Assembly (NCBI RefSeq): GCF_009664365.1
Contig: NZ_CP044310.1
Location: forward strand, 4,405,001 to 4,469,000
From: Paenibacillus xylanilyticus
Lineage (GTDB): Bacteria; Bacillota; Bacilli; Paenibacillales; Paenibacillaceae
DNA: 64,000 bases
Reading direction: 5' to 3'
Shown: piece by piece, positions 17,621-26,346 of the stretch
Layout: each line of letters begins with the position of its first letter
How positions within the stretch are numbered: the first letter of the stretch is position 1
Position numbers and translations under genes: made by a program
Notes under the pieces: model-generated
Database searches by the model: none
What the model was told of the DNA's origin: nothing
Seen by the model: only the letters and a program-made list of their open reading frames with translations

Positions 17621-17675
17621 CCCAGCCACGTGCCTGCAGAAGAGCAGAGTACACAGCTGGGATTCTTTGTTTTTA
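17621..17675 (+). terminator. Likely terminator after the exported-protein gene
   Basis: CCCAGC (17621-17626) pairs with GCTGGG (17656-17661), enclosing a CTGC/GCAG hairpin, and is followed by a T-rich tail. Confidence 0.55.
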
Positions 17676-17716
17676 TTAAGAAAATGTATTTGCTCTAGCT
17701 ACTGCCTCAACCTGTC

Positions 17717-18547
17717 TCATCTCGTAAAATCGTGCTGCCCAATCGTCAGGAGAGTCGGCCTGCTTTTGCTCCATAGCGAAGTTGCAATCTTCGGATTGTA
17801 ATAATAGAGCGCACCATTCGTCGGATCAGCACCATTCAAAGCTTTACGCGCTGCCTTATAAGAAGTAGCCGTCGGCTTTGTATTGAACTGACCATCATCA
17901 ATTGCGGTGAACTGCCCTTTCTGGAAAATCACCTGCGGGATGGATGACGGGAATGCACTGGATTGCACCCGATTCAAGACGACCGCCCCTACAGCAACCT
18001 GTCCTTCAAAGGATTCCCCGCGCGCCTCCCCGTGAATTAGCTTCGCCAACTGGCGCAGCGTCTCACCTTCGGCTTTGGCCTTTTTGTTCAGTCTATTCAG
18101 TGTCGCCGGGCCTGCAATTCCATCCGCGCTCAGGCCCTGAGCCTGCTGAAATTTGCGTACAGCACTTTTGGTAATGGAACCGTAATATCCGGTCAATCCG
18201 GCTTTGAAGTAACCCAGATCCCGCAATTGCTCCTGCAATTGCAGCACATGCTCACTTTGAACGCCCTTCTCCAGCTTCTGGGCTCCCGCAGATGGAGCTG
18301 CCATCGTGAGACCAAGAGCAATCGCAAAGGCACTGAGAAGTAAACTGACTCGTCCTGCTCTTTTACCAGCCTTTTTCCCCCTCCGATGAGTTACTGCCCG
18401 ACTCACCGTGATCGGTTCCATGTTGCCAGCAATTTTGCTTAATTCTAACCTATAAGCCCTGATCAGTTCATTGGCACTTTTCGTTCCACTCACCTTATGC
18501 TTTTTAGCCATTGTATTCGTTTGATCCATTTTAATACTATTTTTCAT
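17717..18547 (-). CDS. SleB-like cell wall hydrolase with peptidoglycan-binding domain
   Basis: A 276-residue protein related to the spore cortex-lytic enzyme SleB, a lytic transglycosylase used in germination. Seen in order: a long basic N-terminal extension of about 60 residues; a signal or anchor segment (VSLLLSAFAIALGLTMAAPS) after RGKKAGKRAGR; a PG_binding_1 domain (HVLQLQEQLRDLGYFKAGLT through GIAGPATLNRL); and the SleB catalytic domain (AKLIHGEARGESFEGQVAVG, where the Glu is the likely catalytic residue). GGAGG lies 11 bases before the ATG at 18547. Typical SleB has a much shorter N-terminus. No YpeB gene follows, so it may be a vegetative or sporulation paralogue. Confidence 0.85.
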   Translation of the reverse strand: MKNSIKMDQTNTMAKKHKVSGTKSANELIRAYRLELSKIAGNMEPITVSRAVTHRRGKKAGKRAGRVSLLLSAFAIALGLTMAAPSAGAQKLEKGVQSEHVLQLQEQLRDLGYFKAGLTGYYGSITKSAVRKFQQAQGLSADGIAGPATLNRLNKKAKAEGETLRQLAKLIHGEARGESFEGQVAVGAVVLNRVQSSAFPSSIPQVIFQKGQFTAIDDGQFNTKPTATSYKAARKALNGADPTNGALYYYNPKIATSLWSKSRPTLLTIGQHDFTR

Positions 18548-18698
18548 GATTCGATTAACCTCCATTATTCTGAGTCCAGACCCCACTTTTCCCCCTGAAC
18601 CCTCCCTTATGGACATCCCGAGTGTCATTATAGGATATCGCCAAAGTGCCGTCTATCGGACCGATGGAGCATGAAAAACAGGGCCTTGAACATAGCAA

Positions 18699-18740
18699 AA
18701 AGAGGCATGAGCCCATGGTCATGTCAGGGCTATGCCTCTT
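18699..18740 (-). terminator. Terminator of the monooxygenase/ABC/MFS operon
   Basis: On the minus strand AAGAGGCATAGCCC pairs with GGGCTCATGCCTCTT (one bulge) and is followed by a TTTTT run. Confidence 0.8.
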
Positions 18741-18827
18741 CTTATATCAACCTTATGCCGCTTGTCCAGCCTCCATTTCCGTAGGCAGGCAGACCCGCAC
18801 AAAAGTTGCGCTTGTATTTATTTACAT

Positions 18828-20045
18828 CTACTCTGCCAGTTCCTGACCCTTCGTTTCCCGGCCGAGGAAGAGTACAGCCGCTGCGCCAATCAGGATCGTC
18901 ACGAAGAAAATCGTGAAAATCAGGCTAATGGCCACCTCGCGCTGAACCAGCATGCCGACCATCAATGGAGCAAGTACGCCCCCGATGCGGCCCACCGATG
19001 TAGCAAGGCCCACACCTGTCGAACGAACCGAATCTGGATATAGTTCCGGACTATACGCGTACAGACCGCCCCATGCCCCCAGATTGAAGAAAGACAGACA
19101 GATGCCTGCGGTGAGAATGGCCGCTTCGGTTGTTGCCAAGCCAAAAGCAATCGCACTCACTGCCGTCAGTGTAAGATAAACGACCAGGACGAATTTACGT
19201 CCGTACCGCTCGATAAAATAAGCCGCTGTAAAGTAACCAGGCAGCTGTGCCAACGTCATAATCAGCACGTACTGAAAGCTTTTGACCAGGGTGAAGCCTT
19301 TGGCCATCACGACGGAAGGCAGCCACAGGAACATGCCATAGTAGGAGAAAATGACCGTAAACCACAAGATCCAGAGCATGATGGTTGTCCGGCGATGCGG
19401 TGCAGACCAGACTGCAGCCACTTTCTCCCCGAATGTCGTCTTCCGGATGGTCTTGTTTTGCTTGTAACGCGGCGGGTCCTGAATGACACGGCGCAGATAC
19501 AGCGCGTAGAATGCCGGAACGGCACCAATAGCAAATGCAATTCTCCAGCCGTATTCCGGGATGACAAAGTTGGCAATGAGTGCCGATACAATCCAGCCTC
19601 CAGCCCAGAAACTCTCCAGCAGCACGACGGCACGGCCGCGTTCTGCTGTCGGCATGGACTCTGATACCAGTGTGGAGGCTACAGGCAGCTCACCACCAAG
19701 CCCAATTCCAGCAATCAGGCGCAGTACGCACAGTACGGCAAAGCCGGTCGCCAGTGCAGACAAACCGCTCGCAATGGTGAAGATTAACAGGGTCCACATC
19801 AAAATGGCCTTACGGCCAAAACGGTCAGCGAGTGCACCTGCAAGCAATGCACCGAGCGCCATACCGATGGAGTTGATACTGGTCAGCACACCGACTTGTC
19901 CGGGACTGAGGCTCCATTCCTTGGCAAGAGCTGCCACGATGAAGGAAATCATGCCGACTTCCATTGCATCAAACAGCCAGCTCATCCCGGCACTGAACAG
20001 CAGCTTGCGCTGCTTGGGATTCCGCAACACTTCCAGTTTAGTCAT
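18828..20045 (-). CDS. MFS transporter similar to the niacin carrier NiaP
   Basis: A 405-residue, twelve-helix major facilitator carrier. The first helix SAGMSWLFDAMEVGMISFIV, the loop-2/3 motif GALADRFGRKA, GLGGELPVASTLVSESMPTA and RGRAVVLLESFWAGGW closely follow my recollection of B. subtilis NiaP (YceI), as does FSYYGMFLWLPSVVMAKGF. NiaP imports nicotinate; related carriers take aromatic acids. It is the last gene of a five-gene operon with an SsuD-type monooxygenase and a sugar-type ABC importer, so it might instead import or export a substrate or product of that pathway. The substrate is therefore open. Confidence 0.85.
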   Translation of the reverse strand: MTKLEVLRNPKQRKLLFSAGMSWLFDAMEVGMISFIVAALAKEWSLSPGQVGVLTSINSIGMALGALLAGALADRFGRKAILMWTLLIFTIASGLSALATGFAVLCVLRLIAGIGLGGELPVASTLVSESMPTAERGRAVVLLESFWAGGWIVSALIANFVIPEYGWRIAFAIGAVPAFYALYLRRVIQDPPRYKQNKTIRKTTFGEKVAAVWSAPHRRTTIMLWILWFTVIFSYYGMFLWLPSVVMAKGFTLVKSFQYVLIMTLAQLPGYFTAAYFIERYGRKFVLVVYLTLTAVSAIAFGLATTEAAILTAGICLSFFNLGAWGGLYAYSPELYPDSVRSTGVGLATSVGRIGGVLAPLMVGMLVQREVAISLIFTIFFVTILIGAAAVLFLGRETKGQELAE

Positions 20046-20157
20046 AACGATAGCTCCTTGATCTCTATGTAGTCATTCTGACACTAAACCATTATTATGC
20101 AGAATGATCCAGAAATCAATGAAAAATACGCTCTCCTCCACGTCACCATCCAATAGC

Positions 20158-20973
20158 TCACCCCTTGAGTGAACCCGCTGTCAGACCTGCAACAAAATAA
20201 CGCTGGAGCAAAATGAACAGCACAATCATCGGAATGGCCGTCACCAGTACCCCTGTCAGCATCATCGGATAGTTCGTCACATACTCTCCGCGGAACTGCA
20301 TAAGTGCCAGCGGTAACGTCAATTTGGACTTGCTGCTGAGCATGAGCATCGGAATGAGCAGATCATTCCAAACCATGACCAGCAGGAACGTAGCTGTAGC
20401 CGCAAGTGAAGGTGCCGCAAGCGGAAGCGCAATCCGTGTGTAGAGGCGCCACTCGCTTGCCCCATCCATGCTGCCCGCCTCCAGAATCTCGGCATTCAGC
20501 ATGCGCATGAAACCCGTCAGCATGAATACGGAGACAGGCATCAGCATGGCGGCCGATACAACGATCAGCCCCGTTAGGCTGTCCGACCAGCCCAGCGTGC
20601 GTGTAAGAGAGTAGATCGGCAGCATGCTGACCTGGGAAGGAACAATAAGCCCAGCAACGAACAGCCCAAATACAATTTTCCCCACACTTCCGCCCCAGCG
20701 AACAATGGCATAGGCAATCATGCTGCTCAGCAGCAGCTCAATCACCACCGTACCCAGTGTCACGACAAGACTGTTGCCGAAATATTGCCACATCGGCTGA
20801 CTGCGAAACATGCCCGTAACGTTATCCCAGGTAAACGGATCAGGCCAGCTGAATGGACTGGTGAAGAAGTTGCTGCTTGTTTTGAATGAGGATACAAATA
20901 CGAAGTACAGCGGTACGATAATCAGCAGCGCGTACACCAACAAAATCAGGCGATTGAACCATTTTAGAAACAT
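20158..20973 (-). CDS. ABC sugar-type importer permease (MalG/CUT1 type)
   Basis: A 271-residue inner-membrane permease with six helices. It carries the EAA loop in the form EAGSMDGASEWRLYTRIALP (about residues 178-197), which contacts the ATPase. The terminal residues AGLTAGSLKG are typical of MalG-like CUT1 permeases. It pairs with the permease encoded just upstream and the binding protein before that. No ATPase gene is in the operon, as is usual in Firmicutes where a shared MsmX-type ATPase energises many CUT1 importers. Confidence 0.92.
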   Translation of the reverse strand: MFLKWFNRLILLVYALLIIVPLYFVFVSSFKTSSNFFTSPFSWPDPFTWDNVTGMFRSQPMWQYFGNSLVVTLGTVVIELLLSSMIAYAIVRWGGSVGKIVFGLFVAGLIVPSQVSMLPIYSLTRTLGWSDSLTGLIVVSAAMLMPVSVFMLTGFMRMLNAEILEAGSMDGASEWRLYTRIALPLAAPSLAATATFLLVMVWNDLLIPMLMLSSKSKLTLPLALMQFRGEYVTNYPMMLTGVLVTAIPMIVLFILLQRYFVAGLTAGSLKG

Positions 20974-21013
20974 GTGAACTCCCTTCTGCCTCTTATGTGA
21001 GTACGTTCCGGCA

Positions 21014-21886
21014 TCAATAGCTTACCCGGTCGGCACGCAGTGCCTTGAACTGCACAAACGTCAGCAAGGCCAGCAGAACCAGGAAGATCATCGAACCCGC
21101 AGAAGCGAGGCCAAATGAATAGCTGCCAAAGGCGGTATGATAAATATACGTCGTCAAAATTTCAGTCGCGTAGTTCGGACCTCCGTCCGTCATGGTGAAA
21201 ATAAGATCGAATGCCTTGAACGATTGGATCGTTGTATAGGCAACGACAATGGTAGCCGAAGGGGCAAGCAGCGGCCAGGTCACCGTACGGAATACCTGCC
21301 ATTTGCTGCCACCATCCATTCGCGCGGCCTCATACAGTTCAGCCGGAATGCCTTGCAGTCCTGCGATAAACACAATCATCATTTGCCCGGCATGAGCCCA
21401 GACCTGCACGGCTGCAATGGAGTAGATTGCAATTTTGGGATCACCGATCCAGTTGCGTGCAAGACTCTCCATACCTACCCCGTTTAACCCATAGTTGATC
21501 AATCCAATGGATGGATCATACATGAAAGCCCAGATCAGTCCAACCGATACGGAGGACAAAATGGCCGGGAGAAAATACAGGGCGCGAAGCACAATCCGCG
21601 TTTTGGTATTTCGGACGAGCAGTAAGGCCAACACCAGTGAAATAAAGGTTTGGGCAATAACCACCGTGAGCATGAATTCAACGTTATTGCCAAAGGCCTT
21701 GCGAAAGACGATGCTGCTGAGACTGTCCTTATAATTATCCAGCCCTACAAACGCATACGACGGGGATACCCCGTCCCAATCCGTAAAGGAGTAGAACAGC
21801 CCCGTCAATGTAGGAAAAACGAACAGTCCCACGTACAGCAGCAACCCGGGTAACAGAAACAGGGATAGCTGAATACGATTCTTCAT
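21014..21886 (-). CDS. ABC sugar-type importer permease (MalF/CUT1 type)
   Basis: A 290-residue permease with six helices, opening with FLLPGLLLYVGLFVFPTLTG and containing the EAA loop YEAARMDGGSKWQVFRTVTW (about residues 192-211). It is the partner of the following permease gene and starts 3 bases after the stop of the binding-protein gene, so the three are one transcription unit. Like its partner it belongs to the oligosaccharide/polyol class (CUT1) rather than to the nitrate/taurine/sulfonate class normally associated with SsuD. Confidence 0.92.
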   Translation of the reverse strand: MKNRIQLSLFLLPGLLLYVGLFVFPTLTGLFYSFTDWDGVSPSYAFVGLDNYKDSLSSIVFRKAFGNNVEFMLTVVIAQTFISLVLALLLVRNTKTRIVLRALYFLPAILSSVSVGLIWAFMYDPSIGLINYGLNGVGMESLARNWIGDPKIAIYSIAAVQVWAHAGQMMIVFIAGLQGIPAELYEAARMDGGSKWQVFRTVTWPLLAPSATIVVAYTTIQSFKAFDLIFTMTDGGPNYATEILTTYIYHTAFGSYSFGLASAGSMIFLVLLALLTFVQFKALRADRVSY

Positions 21887-21889
21887 GAC

Positions 21890-23164
21890 TTATTTCCCGA
21901 TATGCTGATCGATAATTGCTTGTGCCTGCTGTGCGGCTTCTTCTGGGGAAGTCCCGCTAAGCACGGCCTGAATGGAGTTGGTGACTGCCTTCTGATTATC
22001 TCCGTTCAGAATAGTGAACCGTGGCTGGAACACGGTCTTCTTGTTTGCCCACTCCCCTGCAACCTGGAGTTCGGCGGAATCATACTTCACGTCATTTACC
22101 GTTACGTTCTGACCCGTCTGGTTGGCATAAGCTCCAGCCACTTCGGGTTTGCTCAGAAACTCGATAAATTTCTTCGCCTCTTCCGGATGCTTGGACTTGC
22201 TGTTTACCGCAAGCATAAACGTCGTGGTATGAACCCCTTCATACTTTGCCTGATCTGCGTTTACTGTTATAGGTGCAAGCAGCTTTTGCTCCAAATTCGG
22301 ATTTTGCAGCTTGTTCTGAGCGAGCTGATAGGAACCACTTGCAAGCATGGCTGCCTTCTCCTGAATGAACAGTGCTCCTGCCGCCGGGTCCTTGGTACCC
22401 AGTGCATCCTGCTGGAAATAGCCTTTATCGTTCAGCTCCTTAATCTGCGTGAGTGTTTTCACCCAGAACTCATCTGTCAGTTTCGCCTCTCCTGCTTCCA
22501 CTTTGGTAAAAATGTCGTCACTTGGTGCGTTATTCATCACCATGGTGTTCATGAACTGCCCTGGACCAATGTCCGCTCCGGCAAAGGCAATCGGGATAAT
22601 TCCATTGTCTTTCAGTGTCTGGCAGAGCGCCAGGAAACTGTCCCAGTCCTTCGGCGGTGTCAGACCGTATTTTTCAAACAGCTTCACATTATAAATGGGA
22701 TCGTTGTATACGAGCTGATACGGAATCGCATATTGCTTGCCATCCAGCTGGCCTGCCTCGATCAGCTTGGAGTTATAGGCAGAGAGAAAAGATGATCCAG
22801 TCAGGTCCGTGAACAATCCGGCTTTGGTAAAAGCATTGAACTGTGCACCCGGGAAGGAGGCAAATACATCCCCCACTGAGCCATCACTGATTTTGGATTG
22901 AACTGTGGATTGATACTGGTCTGAAGGGAGCGTCTGCATCTCCACATGAATGTTCGGATTTTCCTTTTCGAAAGCATCAATGGTCTTGTTCAGCGCTTCA
23001 GCATCTTCACCGCGCCAGTGCATAAAGCTGATGGTGACTTTGCCTGAACCGGAGGAGCCGTTCTCGCCTGCTGCAGAGTTATCCCCGCCCCCACAAGCGG
23101 ACAGCAGCAAGGACATAACCAGCATACTGACCAGGGGAAGGATGAATTTTTTATTTTTTCTCAT
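21890..23164 (-). CDS. ABC sugar-type substrate-binding lipoprotein
   Basis: A 424-residue extracellular solute-binding protein (family 1). The lipoprotein signal peptide ends in the lipobox LLLSACGGG, so Cys24 is lipidated. The mature part opens with VTISFMHWRGEDAEALNKTI and ends with EEAAQQAQAIIDQHIGK, as in oligosaccharide-binding proteins. It captures the substrate for the two permeases downstream. Being directly behind the flavin monooxygenase gene suggests that both act on the same compound, which is inference. The gene starts 66 bases after the monooxygenase stop. Confidence 0.92.
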   Translation of the reverse strand: MRKNKKFILPLVSMLVMSLLLSACGGGDNSAAGENGSSGSGKVTISFMHWRGEDAEALNKTIDAFEKENPNIHVEMQTLPSDQYQSTVQSKISDGSVGDVFASFPGAQFNAFTKAGLFTDLTGSSFLSAYNSKLIEAGQLDGKQYAIPYQLVYNDPIYNVKLFEKYGLTPPKDWDSFLALCQTLKDNGIIPIAFAGADIGPGQFMNTMVMNNAPSDDIFTKVEAGEAKLTDEFWVKTLTQIKELNDKGYFQQDALGTKDPAAGALFIQEKAAMLASGSYQLAQNKLQNPNLEQKLLAPITVNADQAKYEGVHTTTFMLAVNSKSKHPEEAKKFIEFLSKPEVAGAYANQTGQNVTVNDVKYDSAELQVAGEWANKKTVFQPRFTILNGDNQKAVTNSIQAVLSGTSPEEAAQQAQAIIDQHIGK

Positions 23165-23229
23165 GAAAGACGACCTCCTGAGTAATGTTGAATTAGGTAA
23201 TATTTGTTGATTATTAGATGATAGTTGAA

Positions 23230-24432
23230 TTAATTGCTGCTAAGCTGATGCTTCACATTTCTCGTACTCCACTTGCTGCGAATGATCGGCATTACTTTCT
23301 CGCCAAATATTTCGGCTTCCTCCAGATGCGGATAGCCTGACAATATGAATGTGGTCACGCCGAGATCCGCGTATTCCATCAGACGCTCTGCTACTTGTTC
23401 CGCCGTGCCCACAATGAGGATTGCCCCGCCTGAACGAACAACGGACAAACCGGTCCACAAGTTGGGCCCTACCACGAACTGCTGTTTCTCGGACAATTCA
23501 CGGAGCTCATTCTGTCTGCGCTGGTTGGTGGCGTCTGTCTCAGCAAAAGCCGCTTTTGCTTTCTCGATGGCTTCAGGTGGAACTTTGCTAATGATCTCCC
23601 ACGCTGCTGCCCAAGCTTCTTCTTCGGTATCTCGAATGAGCACCTGTGCCCGCATCCCGTAACGCAGCTGGCGATCCTGTCCTGTTTCCTGTTTCACCTG
23701 TTCGCGGATCACTTCAATTTCCTCAATTTGCTCCTGAATCCAGTCGTGCGGTTCACCCCACATAAGGAACGTATCGGCATGCTCTACAGCCACTCGTTTG
23801 GCAATAGGTGAACTTCCACCCAGATAAAATGGCGGGTAAGGCTTCTGTACTGTTTCCGGCATGCCTACCGGGCCTTTAAAGCTGTAATATTGACCATTAA
23901 ATTCCTGATTCTCATTACTGGATGCTTCCGCATTCGATTTGGAACCACTGCCAGCAAACTCGGTCAGATTGAGTCCGGTCGACTGTGTCCACGAACGCTT
24001 CATCACTTCCATATACTCGCTCGCCCGTACATAACGTTCGTCATGGGCATGTGCCAGCGGATCTCCCAGTTCCTCCAGATCTCGGACCGAGCTGCCCGTC
24101 ACGACATTAATCATGGCACGTCCGCCAGAGAGCTGATCGAGTGCAGCTCCCATCCGTGCGGCGAGCACTGGTGTAACCAGGCCTGGCCGAATGGCCACGA
24201 GAGGACGAAGTGTTTGCGTATGACTCATCACTGCTGAACCGACGACCCAAGCATCCAGACATGCCCCACCGGTCGGGATCAATACGAATTCAAATCCTGC
24301 CGTTTCGGCCGTTTGTGCTACCTGTATCAAATAATCCAGACTCGGTTCCCGTTCCGGGGCAACCCCAACATATTTTCCGTCTCCAGCCGTTGGCAAAAAC
24401 CATCCGAATTTCAGTTCTTCGTGTTCGCTCAT
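23230..24432 (-). CDS. LLM-class flavin-dependent monooxygenase (alkanesulfonate monooxygenase SsuD type)
   Basis: A 400-residue luciferase-like enzyme that uses reduced FMN and oxygen. Signatures close to SsuD: KFGWFLPTAGDGKYVG at the N-terminus, RPLVAIRPGLVTPVLAARM, GGRAMINVVTGSS (about residues 106-118), DERYVRASEYMEVMKRSW, PPFYLGGSSPIAKRVA and TTFILSGYPHLEEA. SsuD-type enzymes release sulfite from organosulfonates. The start at 24432 is favoured because GAGAGGA is 9 bases upstream; an ATG at 24441 has no spacing. It leads an operon with a sugar-type ABC importer and lacks a neighbouring flavin reductase. The substrate could be a sulfonated sugar, but that is inference. Confidence 0.88.
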   Translation of the reverse strand: MSEHEELKFGWFLPTAGDGKYVGVAPEREPSLDYLIQVAQTAETAGFEFVLIPTGGACLDAWVVGSAVMSHTQTLRPLVAIRPGLVTPVLAARMGAALDQLSGGRAMINVVTGSSVRDLEELGDPLAHAHDERYVRASEYMEVMKRSWTQSTGLNLTEFAGSGSKSNAEASSNENQEFNGQYYSFKGPVGMPETVQKPYPPFYLGGSSPIAKRVAVEHADTFLMWGEPHDWIQEQIEEIEVIREQVKQETGQDRQLRYGMRAQVLIRDTEEEAWAAAWEIISKVPPEAIEKAKAAFAETDATNQRRQNELRELSEKQQFVVGPNLWTGLSVVRSGGAILIVGTAEQVAERLMEYADLGVTTFILSGYPHLEEAEIFGEKVMPIIRSKWSTRNVKHQLSSN

Positions 24433-24482
24433 ACAAGTCATTCCTCTCTGTTGATAAATTGGACTACTGAATTGTTACTCTC

Positions 24483-24590
24483 CCACTACGGTTACAGAAA
24501 ACCTTTCGATCACTCTTATCCCCAGATTTCTTTGGAATTCCCTTTCCAAGGGAAAATCCGGTGATAAACGCGCACGCTTCGCTTCTCCAG
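24483..24590 (-). repeat. Dispersed structured intergenic repeat, copy 2
   Basis: 108 bp in the same orientation as copy 1. Read on the minus strand it runs from CTGGAGAAGCGAAGCG to CCGTAGTGG, with an inner hairpin TTCCCTT/AAGGGAA. It lies 50 bases before the start of the monooxygenase gene and would be in its 5' leader. Confidence 0.8.
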
Positions 24591-24772
24591 CCCTTTTCTG
24601 TCCCCTCCGTTATCGTTTCATTCTTACATTTATAAAACACAAAACCGATTAATTAACTTGGTTTAATAGGTATGGACATCATATCAATTGGTTTGTCTGT
24701 GATCAATGTCATTTTACGACATCTTAATTTTGTCATTTTGTGGTCTTCTTACAGGAATAAGTCATCCTGTTC

Positions 24773-24802
24773 TTGAATATGTACAAAACCCACCTGTATA
24801 AT
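24773..24802 (+). promoter_or_regulatory. Promoter of the AraC-type regulator gene
   Basis: TTGAAT (24773-24778), 18 bases, TATAAT (24797-24802), 60 bases before the start codon. Confidence 0.6.
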
Positions 24803-24861
24803 AGGGTATATGAAGAACTCGCAGATATTGAAATCAAACTTATGTTAAAGAGGTGTTCCTG

Positions 24862-25734
24862 ATGACGGAGAGCATGAAGGAGGACCACCACGAGTTTTTG
24901 GATATTATTTTTTTTACTCCGTCCGAATTCGAGAAAGCTGGTGGAGCCTGGCCCATACGAATTGGACGCAATATCGCCAAGAACAATTATCATATCGGTC
25001 CTCGTACAACACCTTATCATTACCTGCTGTTTGTCCTCGAGGGAGAGGGTACATTTATACAGAACGGCCAACAGTATCCCCTCAGAGCCCGGGATGCATT
25101 CTGTCTGTTTCCGCATGTGACCCATGAGTATTGGACAGATCCCAAGGAGCCGCTCCAGAAGATCTTTATCGCTTTCGATGGTACCCATGCAACCGAACTT
25201 CTCTCACGGGTTGGACTTACGCGAGATGCTCCTCACCGTTCAGGTATACTGACTCCGGAGACGGCAAGTGGAATGCGTGCTTTTATGGAGGAAGTTCGCA
25301 GACCTCAGGGGGGAGCAAGTGACCTGGGACGCCTCACCCGGTTTCTCGGTCTGTTTGATCGCGTTTCCCGTTCCTCTGCCGCCAAGGGACTGCAGCCGGA
25401 TGCGGCTATCCCCTGGCTGCAAAAAGGGAAGGAATACATGGATATCCATTTTGCCGGAGGAATCACGGTAGAAGGCGTGTCTGCTCATGCAGGGGTGGAC
25501 CGAACCCATTTTGCCAAACAATTTCGCAAAGCGTACGGGTTGTCTCCGGTGCAATACATCCAGCAGCTCAAAATGGACCAGGCCAAGCGCCTGCTCGTGC
25601 AGACTCCTTTGACCTTGACGGAAGTAGCTCATTCGGTCGGTTATCCGGATTTATTTTCCTTCTCCAAAGCGTTCAAAAAACAGGTTGGTCTGCCGCCCAA
25701 TCGGTACCGGACAAGCGAAAACCGCAAAAGCTGA
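24862..25734 (+). CDS. AraC-family transcriptional regulator
   Basis: A 290-residue regulator. Residues 15-150 are a cupin-type ligand-binding domain (HYLLFVLEGEGTFIQNGQQY, then FCLFPHVTHEYW). Residues 190-285 contain the two helix-turn-helix motifs (ITVEGVSAHAGVDRTHFAKQ and LTLTEVAHSVGYPDLFSFSK, with the family ending FKKQVGLPPNRYR). The ATG at 24862 follows AGAGGTG; a GTG nine bases upstream is less likely. It diverges from the monooxygenase/ABC operon, so it is the probable activator of that operon. The cupin fold suggests that it binds a sugar-like inducer. Confidence 0.92.
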   Translation: MTESMKEDHHEFLDIIFFTPSEFEKAGGAWPIRIGRNIAKNNYHIGPRTTPYHYLLFVLEGEGTFIQNGQQYPLRARDAFCLFPHVTHEYWTDPKEPLQKIFIAFDGTHATELLSRVGLTRDAPHRSGILTPETASGMRAFMEEVRRPQGGASDLGRLTRFLGLFDRVSRSSAAKGLQPDAAIPWLQKGKEYMDIHFAGGITVEGVSAHAGVDRTHFAKQFRKAYGLSPVQYIQQLKMDQAKRLLVQTPLTLTEVAHSVGYPDLFSFSKAFKKQVGLPPNRYRTSENRKS

Positions 25735-25888
25735 TTGCCAGGTTCAGCTCGGCAAAAAGCGAATGGCATAAGAAAAAGGCAAGTCTCCATTAATAAACTG
25801 TACCCTATAAGATAGACACTTTAAAAAAGGTCATCTTGTAGGGTCTTTTTTGTGTACAATGAATAAAAAACGAGCGGTGGTCAAGCAA

Positions 25889-26338
25889 ATGTCAAAAAAA
25901 CACTTTACAACGCAAGAGCAAGATCAGTTGAGAAGAAATCCTTATGTGAAAAATGTTAGCGCTAAAGCCATTACGTATACGGATGCGTTCAAAGAACGAT
26001 TTATTCAAGAACACAGTCAAGGGATGCTTCCCAGTGAGATCTTTCAGGAAGCAGGATTTCCCATTGACGTTTTGGGTGCAACCCGGATTCGAAAGGCTTC
26101 CAATCGATGGCGTACGGCATTTCAGGAACAAGGATCTGCTGGATTAACGGATGGTAGAAAACACGCCTCAGGACGTTCTCTGACCCGTGGATTAAGTCTT
26201 GAAGAAAAATATGCCCGTTTGGAAGCGAAAATGAAATGGCTTGAAGCGGAGAATGAATTCTTAAAAAAGCTCGATCAACTCGAAAGGCAGATGAGAAGAA
26301 AAAAATCCAACTCAGTACACGACAAAAATTTAAACTGA
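25889..26338 (+). CDS. IS150-type transposase OrfA
   Basis: A 149-residue DNA-binding subunit with an N-terminal helix-turn-helix (KERFIQEHSQGMLPSEIFQE, with VLGATRIRKASNRWRTAF) and a C-terminal leucine-zipper-like coiled coil (LEEKYARLEAKMKWLEAENE, then FLKKLDQLERQM). The start at 25889 is preferred because GGTGG lies 8 bases upstream. It ends shortly after the slippery A7 run, so about this point ribosomes either stop or shift into orfB. Confidence 0.85.
   Translation: MSKKHFTTQEQDQLRRNPYVKNVSAKAITYTDAFKERFIQEHSQGMLPSEIFQEAGFPIDVLGATRIRKASNRWRTAFQEQGSAGLTDGRKHASGRSLTRGLSLEEKYARLEAKMKWLEAENEFLKKLDQLERQMRRKKSNSVHDKNLN
26299..26305 (+). other. Programmed -1 frameshift heptamer
   Basis: The seven As are phased A AAA AAA relative to the orfA frame. 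A -1 slip puts the ribosome in the orfB frame at the codon beginning 26305, which is open through to the orfB ATG at 26347, giving the OrfAB transposase. Confidence 0.75.
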
Positions 26339-26346
26339 TTCAAGAG

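Larger units (their letters stand above)
24433..24861. other. Divergent regulatory region between the monooxygenase operon and the AraC gene
   Basis: 430 bases holding copy 2 of the dispersed repeat (24483-24590) in the leader of the leftward operon and a promoter for the AraC gene. The regulator's target sites could not be defined by eye. Confidence 0.6.

Noticed and set aside
20158..24432. A missing or broken ABC ATPase in the sugar-type importer operon
   Set aside because: No remnant is present, and CUT1 importers in Firmicutes usually share an MsmX-type ATPase encoded elsewhere.
24733..25188. 151-codon minus frame overlapping the AraC gene
   Set aside because: It is antisense to the start of the AraC protein and its promoter; no ribosome site or motif.
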